13,257 nt of DNA from DYIB01 sp049320945 (lineage in GTDB: Bacteria; Pseudomonadota; Gammaproteobacteria; Burkholderiales; Rhodocyclaceae), in contig JBMOQT010000076.1 in the NCBI GenBank assembly GCA_049320945.1, forward strand, positions 1-13,257. The letters are read 5' to 3'. The translations under genes and the position numbers were made by a program. The notes under the pieces were generated by a model that saw only the letters and a program-made list of their open reading frames with translations, was not told the DNA's origin and did no database searches. Of the stretch, positions 5,941 to 13,088 are shown piece by piece. Position 1 is the stretch's first letter, and each line of letters starts with the position of its first letter.

Positions 5941-8856
5941 ATGACACTGATTAGAAAGAGCAGCGGGGCCGCGCGCTCGGGCCGCCTGGGCCGGGTGCTC
6001 GCCGGCATCGCACCGCAGACCATGGACCGCCGGGCCTTCCTCAAGCGCTCGGGTATCACGGTGGGAGCCGGCGCCTTCGCCAGCCAGCTGCCCTTCGCCC
6101 TGATCGGCAAGGCGGAAGCTGCCGCCGAGGCCAAGGCCGACGGCAAGATCGAAGTGAGGCGCACCGTCTGTACCCACTGTTCCGTGGGCTGTGCCATCGA
6201 TGCGGAAGTGAAAAACGGCGTGTGGATCGGCCAGGAGCCGGTGTTCGATTCCCCCATCAACATGGGGGCCCACTGTGCCAAGGGCGCCTCGGTGCGCGAG
6301 CACGGCCACGGCGAGCACCGGCTGCGCTATCCCATGAAGCTGGAGAACGGCAAGTACAAGCGCATCTCCTGGGACAAGGCCCTGGACGAGATCACCGCCC
6401 GGCTGATGGAGATCCGCAAGGAGTCCGGGCCGGACGCCGTCTATTGGATCGGCTCGTCCAAGCACAGCAACGAACAGTCGTACCTCATGCGCAAGTTCGT
6501 GTCCCTTTGGGGCACCAACAACTGTGACCACCAGGCGCGCATCTGCCACTCGACCACCGTGGCGGGCGTGGCGAACACCTGGGGTTACGGTGCCATGACC
6601 AACTCCTACAACGACATGCAGAACAGCAAGGCCATGCTGTTCATCGGCTCCAACGCGGCCGAGGCGCATCCGGTGTCGCTGCTGCACACCCTGCACGCCA
6701 AGGAGACCGGCGCCAAGATGATCGTGGTGGACCCGCGCTTCACCCGCACCGCCGCCAGGGCAGACCAGTACGTGCGCATCCGTTCCGGCACCGACGTGGC
6801 TTTCCTGTTCGGGGTCCTGTACCACATCTTCAAGAACGGCTGGGAGGACAAGAAGTACATCAACGACCGGGTCTACGGCATGGAGAAGGTGCGCGACGAA
6901 GTGATGGCCAAGTGGGCGCCCGACAAGGTGCAGGAAGTATGCGGCGTACCCGAGGCCGAGGTGCTCCAGGTCGCCGAGACCATGGCCAAGAACCGTCCCA
7001 GCACCATCGTCTGGTGCATGGGCCAGACCCAGCACTCGTCCGGCAACGCCTTCGTGCGCGCCTCCTGCATCCTGCAGCTGGCCCTGGGCAACATCGGCGT
7101 GTCCGGCGGCGGTGCCAACATCTACCGCGGCCACGACAACGTGCAGGGCGCCACGGACGTGGGCCCCAACCCGGATTCCCTGCCGGGCTACTACGGCATC
7201 GCCGCGGGGTCGTGGAAGCACTGGTGCGCCGTCTGGGGCATCGACTACGAGTGGCTCAAGGGCCGCTTCGCCTCCCAGGCGATGATGGAGAAACCGGGCA
7301 TCACCGTGTCGCGCTGGATCGACGGCGTGCTGGAGAAGAACGAGCTCATCGACCAGGACCCGAATCTGCGTGCCGTGTTCTACTGGGGCCATGCGCCCAA
7401 CAGCCAGACCCGTGGCCTGGAAATGAAGAAGGCCATGGACAAGCTGGACCTGCTGGTGGTGATCGATCCCTATCCGTCGGCCACCGCGGCCATGGCGGCC
7501 ATGCCCGCAGCCGATCCCAAGGACGTCAATCCCAACCGGGCGGTGTATCTGCTGCCCGCCGCGACCCAGTTCGAGACATCGGGCTCGGCCACCGCGTCCA
7601 ACCGCTCCCTGCAATGGCGCGAGAAAGTGATCGAGCCCCTGTTCGAGTCCAAGCCCGACCACACCATCATGTACCTGTTCGCCAAGAAGCTGGGCTTCGA
7701 CAAGGAGCTGTGCAAGAACATCAAGGTGGTCAATGACGAGCCGGTGGTGGAGGACATTCTGCGCGAAATCAACCGCGGCACCTGGACCATAGGCTACACG
7801 GGCCAGTCGCCGGAGCGGCTGAAGCTGCACATGCAGAACATGCACACCTTCGACCCGAAGACCCTCAAGGCCAAGGGGGGGCCGTGCGACGGCGAGTACT
7901 TCGGCCTGCCCTGGCCCTGCTACGGCACGCCGGAGCTGAAACACCCGGGCACGCCCAACCTCTACGACACCTCCAAGCACGTCATGGACGGCGGCGGCAA
8001 CTTCCGCGCCAACTTCGGCGTGGAACGGGACGGCGTCAATCTCCTGGCCGAGGACGGCTCGGCTTCCAAGGGTGCCGACCTGCAGTTCGGCTATCCCGAG
8101 TTCGACCACGTGCTGCTCAAGAAGCTGGGCTGGTGGGACGAGCTGACCGATGCGGAGAAGGCCAAGGCGGAAGGCAAGAACTGGAAGACGGATCTCTCCG
8201 GCGGCATCATCCGCGTGGTCATGAAGAACCACGGCTGCCATCCCTTCGGCAATGCCAAGGCGCGCGCCGTGGTGTGGAACTTCCCTGATCCGATTCCGCT
8301 GCACCGGGAGCCCATCTACAGTCCGCGCCCGGACCTGGTGGAGAAGTATCCGACCCACGACGACAAGAAGGCGTTCTGGCGCATGCCGACCTTGTACAAG
8401 ACGCTGCAGCAGAAGAACGTGCAGGACAAGGTGCATGAGAAGTTTCCGCTGATCCTCACTTCCGGCCGCCTGGTCGAGTATGAGGGCGGTGGCGACGAGA
8501 CCCGCTCCAACCCCTGGCTGGCAGAGCTGCAGCAGGAGGCCTTCGTGGAGATCAACCCCAAGGCGGCCAACGACCGGGGCATCCGCAACAACGACTGGGT
8601 ATGGCTCAAGACCCCCACCGGCGCCCAGTTGCGCGTGCGCGCCCAGGTCACCGAGCGCGTCGCCCCCGACACCTGCTTCATGCCCTTCCACTTTGCCGGC
8701 CATTGGCAAGGCAGGGATCTGCTGGAGTACTACCCGGACAAGGCGGCGCCCGTGGTGCGTGGCGAGGCGGTCAACACCGCCACCACCTACGGCTACGACT
8801 CGGTGACCATGATGCAGGAAACGAAGACCACTCTCTGCCAAGTGGTCAAGGCGTGA
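5941..8856 (+). CDS. fdhA: Formate dehydrogenase catalytic (alpha) subunit, Cys-type, Tat-exported
   Basis: This 971-aa molybdopterin oxidoreductase oxidises formate to CO2 at a bis-MGD Mo or W centre on the periplasmic side. The Tat motif DRRAFLKRSG (Arg30, Arg31) lies behind a basic 29-residue leader. The single [4Fe-4S] cluster is bound by Cys77, Cys80, Cys84 and Cys112. The active-site segment ARICHSTTVAG puts Cys202 (codon TGC at 6544) where FdnG has selenocysteine, with the essential His203 next to it. GHDNVQGATDVG is the conserved cofactor loop, and the C-terminal dinucleotide-binding domain starts near LILTSGRLVEYEGGG (about 839). Ribosome site GGAGGAGGG precedes ATG 5941; a later ATG at 6022 would strip the leader and lacks a ribosome site. 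It forms a complex with FdhB and FdhC. Length fits single-polypeptide respiratory FDHs. Mo versus W cannot be told from sequence. Confidence 0.97.
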   Translation: MTLIRKSSGAARSGRLGRVLAGIAPQTMDRRAFLKRSGITVGAGAFASQLPFALIGKAEAAAEAKADGKIEVRRTVCTHCSVGCAIDAEVKNGVWIGQEPVFDSPINMGAHCAKGASVREHGHGEHRLRYPMKLENGKYKRISWDKALDEITARLMEIRKESGPDAVYWIGSSKHSNEQSYLMRKFVSLWGTNNCDHQARICHSTTVAGVANTWGYGAMTNSYNDMQNSKAMLFIGSNAAEAHPVSLLHTLHAKETGAKMIVVDPRFTRTAARADQYVRIRSGTDVAFLFGVLYHIFKNGWEDKKYINDRVYGMEKVRDEVMAKWAPDKVQEVCGVPEAEVLQVAETMAKNRPSTIVWCMGQTQHSSGNAFVRASCILQLALGNIGVSGGGANIYRGHDNVQGATDVGPNPDSLPGYYGIAAGSWKHWCAVWGIDYEWLKGRFASQAMMEKPGITVSRWIDGVLEKNELIDQDPNLRAVFYWGHAPNSQTRGLEMKKAMDKLDLLVVIDPYPSATAAMAAMPAADPKDVNPNRAVYLLPAATQFETSGSATASNRSLQWREKVIEPLFESKPDHTIMYLFAKKLGFDKELCKNIKVVNDEPVVEDILREINRGTWTIGYTGQSPERLKLHMQNMHTFDPKTLKAKGGPCDGEYFGLPWPCYGTPELKHPGTPNLYDTSKHVMDGGGNFRANFGVERDGVNLLAEDGSASKGADLQFGYPEFDHVLLKKLGWWDELTDAEKAKAEGKNWKTDLSGGIIRVVMKNHGCHPFGNAKARAVVWNFPDPIPLHREPIYSPRPDLVEKYPTHDDKKAFWRMPTLYKTLQQKNVQDKVHEKFPLILTSGRLVEYEGGGDETRSNPWLAELQQEAFVEINPKAANDRGIRNNDWVWLKTPTGAQLRVRAQVTERVAPDTCFMPFHFAGHWQGRDLLEYYPDKAAPVVRGEAVNTATTYGYDSVTMMQETKTTLCQVVKA

Positions 8857-8872
8857 CAGGAGGAGACGACAA

Positions 8873-9523
8873 ATGGCACGAATGAAATTTCTGTCTGACG
8901 CCGAGCGCTGCATCGAGTGCAACGCCTGCGTCACCGCGTGCAAGAACGAGCACGAGGTGCCCTGGGGAGTGAACCGCCGGCGGGTGGTGACCATCAACGA
9001 CGGCGTGCCGGGCGAGCGCTCGATTTCGGTGGCCTGCATGCACTGTTCCGACGCACCGTGCATCGCCGTCTGCCCGGTCGACACCATCTATCGGACCGAG
9101 GAAGGCGTGGTGCTGCACGACAAGGATCTGTGCATCGGCTGCGGCTACTGCTTCTACGCCTGTCCCTTCGGTGCGCCCCAATTCCCGCAAAGCGGTGCCT
9201 TCGGCCTGCGCGGCAAGATGGACAAGTGCACCTTCTGCGCCGGCGGCCCCGAGGCGGACGGCTCCGAGGAGGAGTTCCGGAAGTACGGCCGCAACCGCCT
9301 GGCCGAGGGCAAGCTGCCCATCTGCGCCGAAATGTGCTCGACCAAGGCGCTGCTGGGCGGCGATGCCGATGTGCTGGCGGACATCTACCGGGAGCGCGTC
9401 ACCATGCGTGGCAAGGGTGCCGAGATCTGGGGCTGGACCACGGCCTACGGCAAGCCCGAGCGGCAACAGGAGCGCCAGCGGGAGCAGCAGCAACAACGCG
9501 CCAAGGAGGGAGCCAAGTCATGA
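8873..9523 (+). CDS. fdhB: Formate dehydrogenase iron-sulfur (beta) subunit
   Basis: A 216-aa electron-transfer subunit with 16 Cys in four groups, each able to bind a [4Fe-4S] cluster: 13/16/19/23, 55/58/63/67, 87/90/93/97 and 119/122/151/155. This is the FdnH/DmsB/NrfC pattern. Electrons pass from FdhA through these to the heme b of FdhC. It has no signal peptide, so it probably crosses the membrane bound to Tat-exported FdhA. Unlike E. coli FdnH (about 294 aa) it has no C-terminal membrane helix; the end is a hydrophilic Gln/Arg/Lys run (197-216). AGGAGG ribosome site at 8858-8863 precedes the ATG at 8873; a second ATG at 8882 is possible. The stop overlaps the next gene by ATGA. Confidence 0.96.
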   Translation: MARMKFLSDAERCIECNACVTACKNEHEVPWGVNRRRVVTINDGVPGERSISVACMHCSDAPCIAVCPVDTIYRTEEGVVLHDKDLCIGCGYCFYACPFGAPQFPQSGAFGLRGKMDKCTFCAGGPEADGSEEEFRKYGRNRLAEGKLPICAEMCSTKALLGGDADVLADIYRERVTMRGKGAEIWGWTTAYGKPERQQERQREQQQQRAKEGAKS

Positions 9524-9750
9524 TGCGCACAACAGGGATGGTGGCGGTCCTGGGCGTGGCCCTTGCCCTGGGGCTGGCCGGCTGCGGCGAGCGGGAACAG
9601 GTGGTGGTCTACAAGCAGGGCAAGTACCAGGGCAAGCCTGATACCAAGCCCTACGACAACCCGGCGTTCGGCGGTGACAAGGCCAAGTGGGAAGGTGCCA
9701 TCAGGGCGCGCGGCCAGCAGCAGAACGAATATCGCCGGGTCGGCGGCTGA
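9520..9750 (+). CDS. Small lipoprotein between fdhB and fdhC
   Basis: A 76-aa predicted lipoprotein. The signal peptide (about 1-22) ends in the lipobox LAGC, so the mature protein would begin at Cys23 and hold about 54 residues. The mature part is polar, with YKQGKYQGKPDTKPYDNPAF, then WEGAIRARGQQQNEYRRVG. No Cys or His beyond the lipid-anchored Cys is seen, so it is not an obvious cofactor protein. Its ATG overlaps the fdhB stop (ATGA) and the ribosome site AAGGAGGGA lies in the fdhB 3' end; a second ATG follows at 9523. fdhC starts 11 nt after its stop. Position inside the structural genes suggests a subunit or assembly factor on the periplasmic face. I do not recognise a named family. Confidence 0.85.
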   Translation: MMRTTGMVAVLGVALALGLAGCGEREQVVVYKQGKYQGKPDTKPYDNPAFGGDKAKWEGAIRARGQQQNEYRRVGG

Positions 9751-9761
9751 GGAGATCTGTC

Positions 9762-10790
9762 ATGAACCGTATCCTCATCGTGCTGGAAGCGCTGCTGGTG
9801 GCGCTGCTGCTCGCCTGGTCGCCGCTCGCGGCGGCGGCCGACGACACGGCCGCCGCCCAGGCCCAGCGCCAGGTGGAGCAGCCGCTCAACAACGCGCCGG
9901 TGTGGCGGGAGGTGCGCTCGGGCGAGCCCCAGTTCACCACCATCCGCGGCGTCGAGACGGGCGTGCTCATCCAGTCCGGCGGCGAGACCTGGCGGGAGAT
10001 CCGCAACGGTCCGCTTACTTTGTACGGCGGTATTCTGCTGTGCCTGGCGCTGGTGGTGCTGGCCGCCTTCTACATGTGGCGCGGGCCCATCAAGCTGCAC
10101 GAGCCGCCTACCGGGCGCATGATCCAGCGCTTCAGCTTCGCCGAGCGCTTCGTCCACTGGACCATGGCCGTCAGCTTCGTGATCCTGATGCTCACGGGAC
10201 TTGCCATGCTCTTCGGCAAGCACGTGCTGCTGCCCTTGTTCGGCTACAGCCTGTTCGCCTGGGTAGCGGCCTTCTCGAAGAATCTTCATAACTTCGTGGG
10301 GCCGCTGTTCATCCTGAGCATTCTGGTGTTCATACCGATGTTCCTCCGGGACAACCTGTTCCGCTCCTACGACATCCAATGGCTGAAGAAACTCGGCGGC
10401 CTGGCATCGGGAGAGCATGTGCCGTCCCATCGCTTCAACGCGGGGGAAAAGCTGGTGTTCTGGGGCGTGGTGGTGGTGCTTGGCGTCGTACTGGGCGTGA
10501 CCGGGCTCATTCTCGACTTCCCCAACTTCCAGCAGGGCCGCAGCGTCATGCAGCAGGCCAGCATCGTCCACGCCGTCGCCGCCATGATCGCCATCGCCAT
10601 CATCCTGGGCCACATCTACCTGGGCACCATAGGCATGGAGGGCGCGCTCGATTCCATGAAGACGGGCTATGTGGACGAGGCCTGGGCCAAGGAGCATCAC
10701 GAGTACTGGTACAACGACGAGAAGGCGAGGCAGCCCGGCACGGCCGGCCAGCCGGTTTCGGGGCGCGGCACCGCCGTATCGCAGGCTTGA
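9762..10790 (+). CDS. fdhC: Formate dehydrogenase cytochrome b (gamma) subunit with N-terminal periplasmic extension
   Basis: A 342-aa membrane subunit that takes electrons from FdhB to quinone through two b hemes. After a signal peptide (about 1-26, AAAA-D) come about 60 polar periplasmic residues, then hydrophobic segments near 87-105, 131-150, 178-195, 232-251 and 267-288. Candidate heme ligands are His132, His176, His270 and His284; the 14-residue gap between the last two equals that of E. coli FdnI (His155 and His169). FdnI is only about 217 aa with four helices, so the extra N-terminal domain and helix are a real difference, seen in other proteobacterial FDH gamma subunits. A GGAG element precedes the ATG at 9762. 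The C-terminus is polar and cytoplasmic or periplasmic depending on helix count, which I cannot settle. Confidence 0.95.
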   Translation: MNRILIVLEALLVALLLAWSPLAAAADDTAAAQAQRQVEQPLNNAPVWREVRSGEPQFTTIRGVETGVLIQSGGETWREIRNGPLTLYGGILLCLALVVLAAFYMWRGPIKLHEPPTGRMIQRFSFAERFVHWTMAVSFVILMLTGLAMLFGKHVLLPLFGYSLFAWVAAFSKNLHNFVGPLFILSILVFIPMFLRDNLFRSYDIQWLKKLGGLASGEHVPSHRFNAGEKLVFWGVVVVLGVVLGVTGLILDFPNFQQGRSVMQQASIVHAVAAMIAIAIILGHIYLGTIGMEGALDSMKTGYVDEAWAKEHHEYWYNDEKARQPGTAGQPVSGRGTAVSQA

Positions 10791-10804
10791 GAGGGGAGAT
10801 GGAG

Positions 10805-11113
10805 ATGAGGAAGCTGTTGATCGCAGGATGCATCGCCCTGTCGGGCGTGCTGGCAGCCGGTTCGGCGTGGGCGAAACTGCCTCCGCCCACGGAGGAGCAG
10901 AAGGCCAAGGCAGAGGAAGCCAAGGCCAAGGCGGCGGAGGCGGCGAAGAAGGAGGCCGAGCTGCTGTCCAAGGCCCAGGATCGCGTCGCCGAGCGCTACA
11001 TCAAGGAGCAGCAGGCCAAGGGGGTTACGGTGAAGCCGACGCCCATCGCCACGGCGGCGCCGGCGCCTGCCCAGGCAGCTGCGGCGCCGGCCAAGAAAGA
11101 AGAGAAGAAATAG
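10805..11113 (+). CDS. Small exported Lys/Ala-rich protein, last gene of the FDH operon
   Basis: A 102-aa protein with a clear Sec signal peptide (MRKLLIAG..., cleavage after AWA near residue 23). The mature part starts KLPPPTEEQKAKAEEAKAKA, a charged Ala/Lys/Glu helix that may form a coiled coil (about 27-70), then a Pro/Ala stretch and ends AKKEEKK. It has no Cys or His, so it should not bind a cofactor. I chose ATG 10805 over 10799 because GAGGGGAG at 10791-10798 abuts 10799 but is correctly spaced for 10805. It follows fdhC by 14 nt and is followed by the operon terminator, so it is cotranscribed with the FDH genes. No named family recognised; a periplasmic accessory role is inference. 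Confidence 0.8.
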   Translation: MRKLLIAGCIALSGVLAAGSAWAKLPPPTEEQKAKAEEAKAKAAEAAKKEAELLSKAQDRVAERYIKEQQAKGVTVKPTPIATAAPAPAQAAAAPAKKEEKK

Positions 11114-11143
11114 GAGCGACGCCCATCTGTCGCCCCACAAGGG

Positions 11144-11180
11144 ACCGCAATACGGGAGCCGTCTTGCGGTTTCTTTTTTT
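11144..11180 (+). terminator. Strong intrinsic terminator of the FDH operon
   Basis: A two-part stem: ACCGCAA (11144-11150) pairs with TTGCGGT (11164-11170) and, after one T/C mismatch, ACGG (11152-11155) pairs with CCGT (11159-11162) around a GAG loop. It is followed by TTCTTTTTTT (11171-11180). This is a standard rho-independent terminator for plus-strand transcripts ending after the 102-aa protein gene. The T-tract ends only 2 nt before the ribosome site of the next gene. Confidence 0.93.
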
Positions 11181-11194
11181 GCGAGGAGGATAAG

Positions 11195-11704
11195 ATGAAA
11201 ACGACGCTGTTGATCGCCGCGAGCGCCATTGTGGCCGGGTGCGCCTCCGTGTACAGCGGCCCCATAGCCGAAGCCACCCTGGCGCCTACGCGCGGCAATA
11301 GCGCCAGCGGCATGGTCACCTTCGCCGCCAGAGGCGACAAGGTCCAGGTGAGCGCCCGGGTCAGCGGCCTCACGCCCGGCGGGCACGGCTTCCACATCCA
11401 CGAGAAAGGCGATTGCAGCGCCCCGGATGCCACCAGCGCCGGTGGCCATTTCAATCCGGGCGGCCAGCCCCATGGCCATCCCGACCAGGGACCCCATCAT
11501 GCGGGCGACATGCCCATGCTGGTGGCCGATGGCTACGGCAACGCCACCCTCAGCGCCGAATTGGCCAGCGTCAGCCTGGGCGAAGGCGCCAACGGCATCA
11601 TCGGCAAGGCGGTGGTGGTCCATGCCGCGCCGGATGATTTCAAGACCCAGCCGACGGGTAACTCCGGCGCTCGCGTGGCCTGCGGCGTGATCACGCGCCG
11701 TTGA
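11195..11704 (+). CDS. sodC: Cu/Zn superoxide dismutase, lipoprotein type
   Basis: A 169-aa SodC that converts superoxide to H2O2 and O2 in the periplasm. The signal peptide ends in lipobox VAGC (Cys16), so it is probably membrane-anchored. All ligands are present at the spacing of the family: copper His67, His69, His85, His143; zinc His85 (bridging), His93, His102, Asp105; structural disulfide Cys74-Cys163; and active-site Arg160 in GNSGARVACGVI. The gene should therefore encode an active enzyme. Ribosome site GAGGAGGA lies 5 nt before the ATG. It is just after the FDH terminator, so it needs read-through or a promoter hidden in the last part of the previous gene; no good promoter is visible. 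It converges on chrA with a 22-bp gap. Confidence 0.96.
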   Translation: MKTTLLIAASAIVAGCASVYSGPIAEATLAPTRGNSASGMVTFAARGDKVQVSARVSGLTPGGHGFHIHEKGDCSAPDATSAGGHFNPGGQPHGHPDQGPHHAGDMPMLVADGYGNATLSAELASVSLGEGANGIIGKAVVVHAAPDDFKTQPTGNSGARVACGVITRR

Positions 11705-11725
11705 GCGGCCGCGCACCGCTGGCGC

Positions 11726-11780
11726 CTCATCGCCCCAGCGCCTGCAGGATCAGGCCGGCGCAGGCGCTGCCGGCGATGAG
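11726..11780. repeat. Long nested inverted repeat over the chrA stop codon
   Basis: CTCATCGCC (11726-11734) pairs with GGCGATGAG (11772-11780) and, inside it, CAGCGCCTG (11736-11744) pairs with CAGGCGCTG (11761-11769). That gives two perfect 9-bp arms separated by a 1/2-nt bulge, with a 16-nt loop. It covers the last 17 chrA codons plus the stop. It lies between convergent sodC and chrA and could end transcription from either side, but no T-tract follows on either strand, so it is not a standard intrinsic terminator. Confidence 0.6.
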
Positions 11781-13088
11781 GGGAATGATTCCCCAGCGGT
11801 AGCGGAAAAGGCCCAGCAGCGCCACCACGGCGATCAGCGCGGCACGCCATTCGAAGCCGCCACCCGGGCCCTGGGGCCACAACACGTGGTAGGCGAAGAA
11901 CAGGGCCAGGTTGAGGATCACGCCCACCACGGCGGCGGTGATGGCCGTGAGCGGCGCCGTGAAGCGCAGATTGCCGTGGGTGGTCTCGATCAGCGGCGCC
12001 CCCAGCAGAATGAACAGGAAAGAGGGCAGGAAGGTGAAGAACGTCGCCACGGTGGCGGCGGCGGCACCGGCGAGAAAGAGATGGTCCGGCCCGAACAGGG
12101 CATGGTTCCATGCGCCCATGAATCCCACGAAGGCGACGATCATGATCAGCGGACCGGGCGTGGTCTCCCCCAGGGCCAGGCCGTCGATCATCTGCAGCGG
12201 CGTCAGCCACTGGTAGTGCTCGACCGCTCCCTGATACACATAGGGCAGCACGGCGTAGGCGCCGCCGAAAGTCAGCAGCGCCGCCTTGGTGAAGAACCAG
12301 CCTATCTGCGTCAAATCGGCACGCCAGCCGAAGCGTAACGCCAGCACGCCCAGGGCCGCGCCCCAGATGAGCAGGAACAGGGCCAGCGTTGCCGCGGCCT
12401 TCATGCGGCTGAAGCGATGGTGGGGGGCGAGCGGCGAGTGGTCATCCAGCACGGCGGGTGCGACCTGGGCGGCCACCGGGCCATGGCCGCTGCCGATGCG
12501 GAATTTCTCCGGCGCCAGCCGGCCGCCGATGATTCCGATCACGCCCGCGGTGAGCACTACCGCCGGGAAAGGCACATCAAAGGCAAACATGGCGACGAAG
12601 CCGGCGGCGGCGATGCTCCACAGCAGGGCGTTGTTCAGGGCCCGGGAGCCGATGCGCCAGGCGGCGAACACGACGATGGCGGTGACCGCCGGCTTGATGC
12701 CGTAGAGCACGCCGGCCACTGCCGGTACCGTGCCGAACGCGGCATAGATCCACGACAACAGGATCAGGACGAATAGGGAGGGCAGCACGAACAACACGCC
12801 CGCCACGATGCCGCCGGCCGACTTGTGCATGAGCCAGCCGATGTAGGTGGCGAGCTGGGTTGCCTCCGGACCGGGCAGCACCATGCAGTAGTTGAGCGCG
12901 TGCAGGAAACGGTTCTCCGAGATCCAGCGACGGCGCTCCACCAATTCCTGGTGCATGATGGCGATCTGGCCGGTGGGGCCGCCGAAACTGATGAAGCCCA
13001 GCTTGAACCAGAAGCGCAAGGCTTCCCGGAAGCTCGGCTTGGCGGGGACGGGTGCGGGGTTCGGAGAAGGGGGAGCGACGGCGTCCAT
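11727..13088 (-). CDS. chrA: Chromate transporter ChrA (two-domain)
   Basis: A 453-aa membrane protein of the CHR family, which exports chromate with proton exchange. The two homologous halves are visible: FGGPTGQIAIMHQE at about 35-48 with MVLPGPEATQ (69-78), and FGGAYAVLPY at about 274-283 with LGETTPGPLIM after it. About 10-12 hydrophobic segments fill the rest, and a polar linker with several His residues (about 195-230) separates the halves. This is the long form, about twice the size of the paired short CHR proteins. The start is ATG 13088, with TGAGGA at good spacing upstream; an in-frame TTG at 13100 would overlap that site. No chrB or other chromate-resistance gene is nearby. Chromate as substrate comes from the family; it was not tested here and some members move other anions. 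Confidence 0.95.
   Translation of the reverse strand: MDAVAPPSPNPAPVPAKPSFREALRFWFKLGFISFGGPTGQIAIMHQELVERRRWISENRFLHALNYCMVLPGPEATQLATYIGWLMHKSAGGIVAGVLFVLPSLFVLILLSWIYAAFGTVPAVAGVLYGIKPAVTAIVVFAAWRIGSRALNNALLWSIAAAGFVAMFAFDVPFPAVVLTAGVIGIIGGRLAPEKFRIGSGHGPVAAQVAPAVLDDHSPLAPHHRFSRMKAAATLALFLLIWGAALGVLALRFGWRADLTQIGWFFTKAALLTFGGAYAVLPYVYQGAVEHYQWLTPLQMIDGLALGETTPGPLIMIVAFVGFMGAWNHALFGPDHLFLAGAAAATVATFFTFLPSFLFILLGAPLIETTHGNLRFTAPLTAITAAVVGVILNLALFFAYHVLWPQGPGGGFEWRAALIAVVALLGLFRYRWGIIPLIAGSACAGLILQALGR

Noticed and set aside
5941..8856. Selenocysteine read-through in fdhA
   Set aside because: The reading frame is open without internal TGA and the ligand codon is TGC.
5653..9087. A 1144-codon open frame on the minus strand opposite fdhA
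   Set aside because: It is the antisense shadow of a high-GC, codon-biased gene; its His/Val/Leu/Gly-rich product has no domain, and fdhA and fdhB on the other strand are certain.
10799..10801. ATG 10799 as start of the 102-aa protein
   Set aside because: The ribosome site ends at the preceding base, leaving no spacing; 10805 fits.
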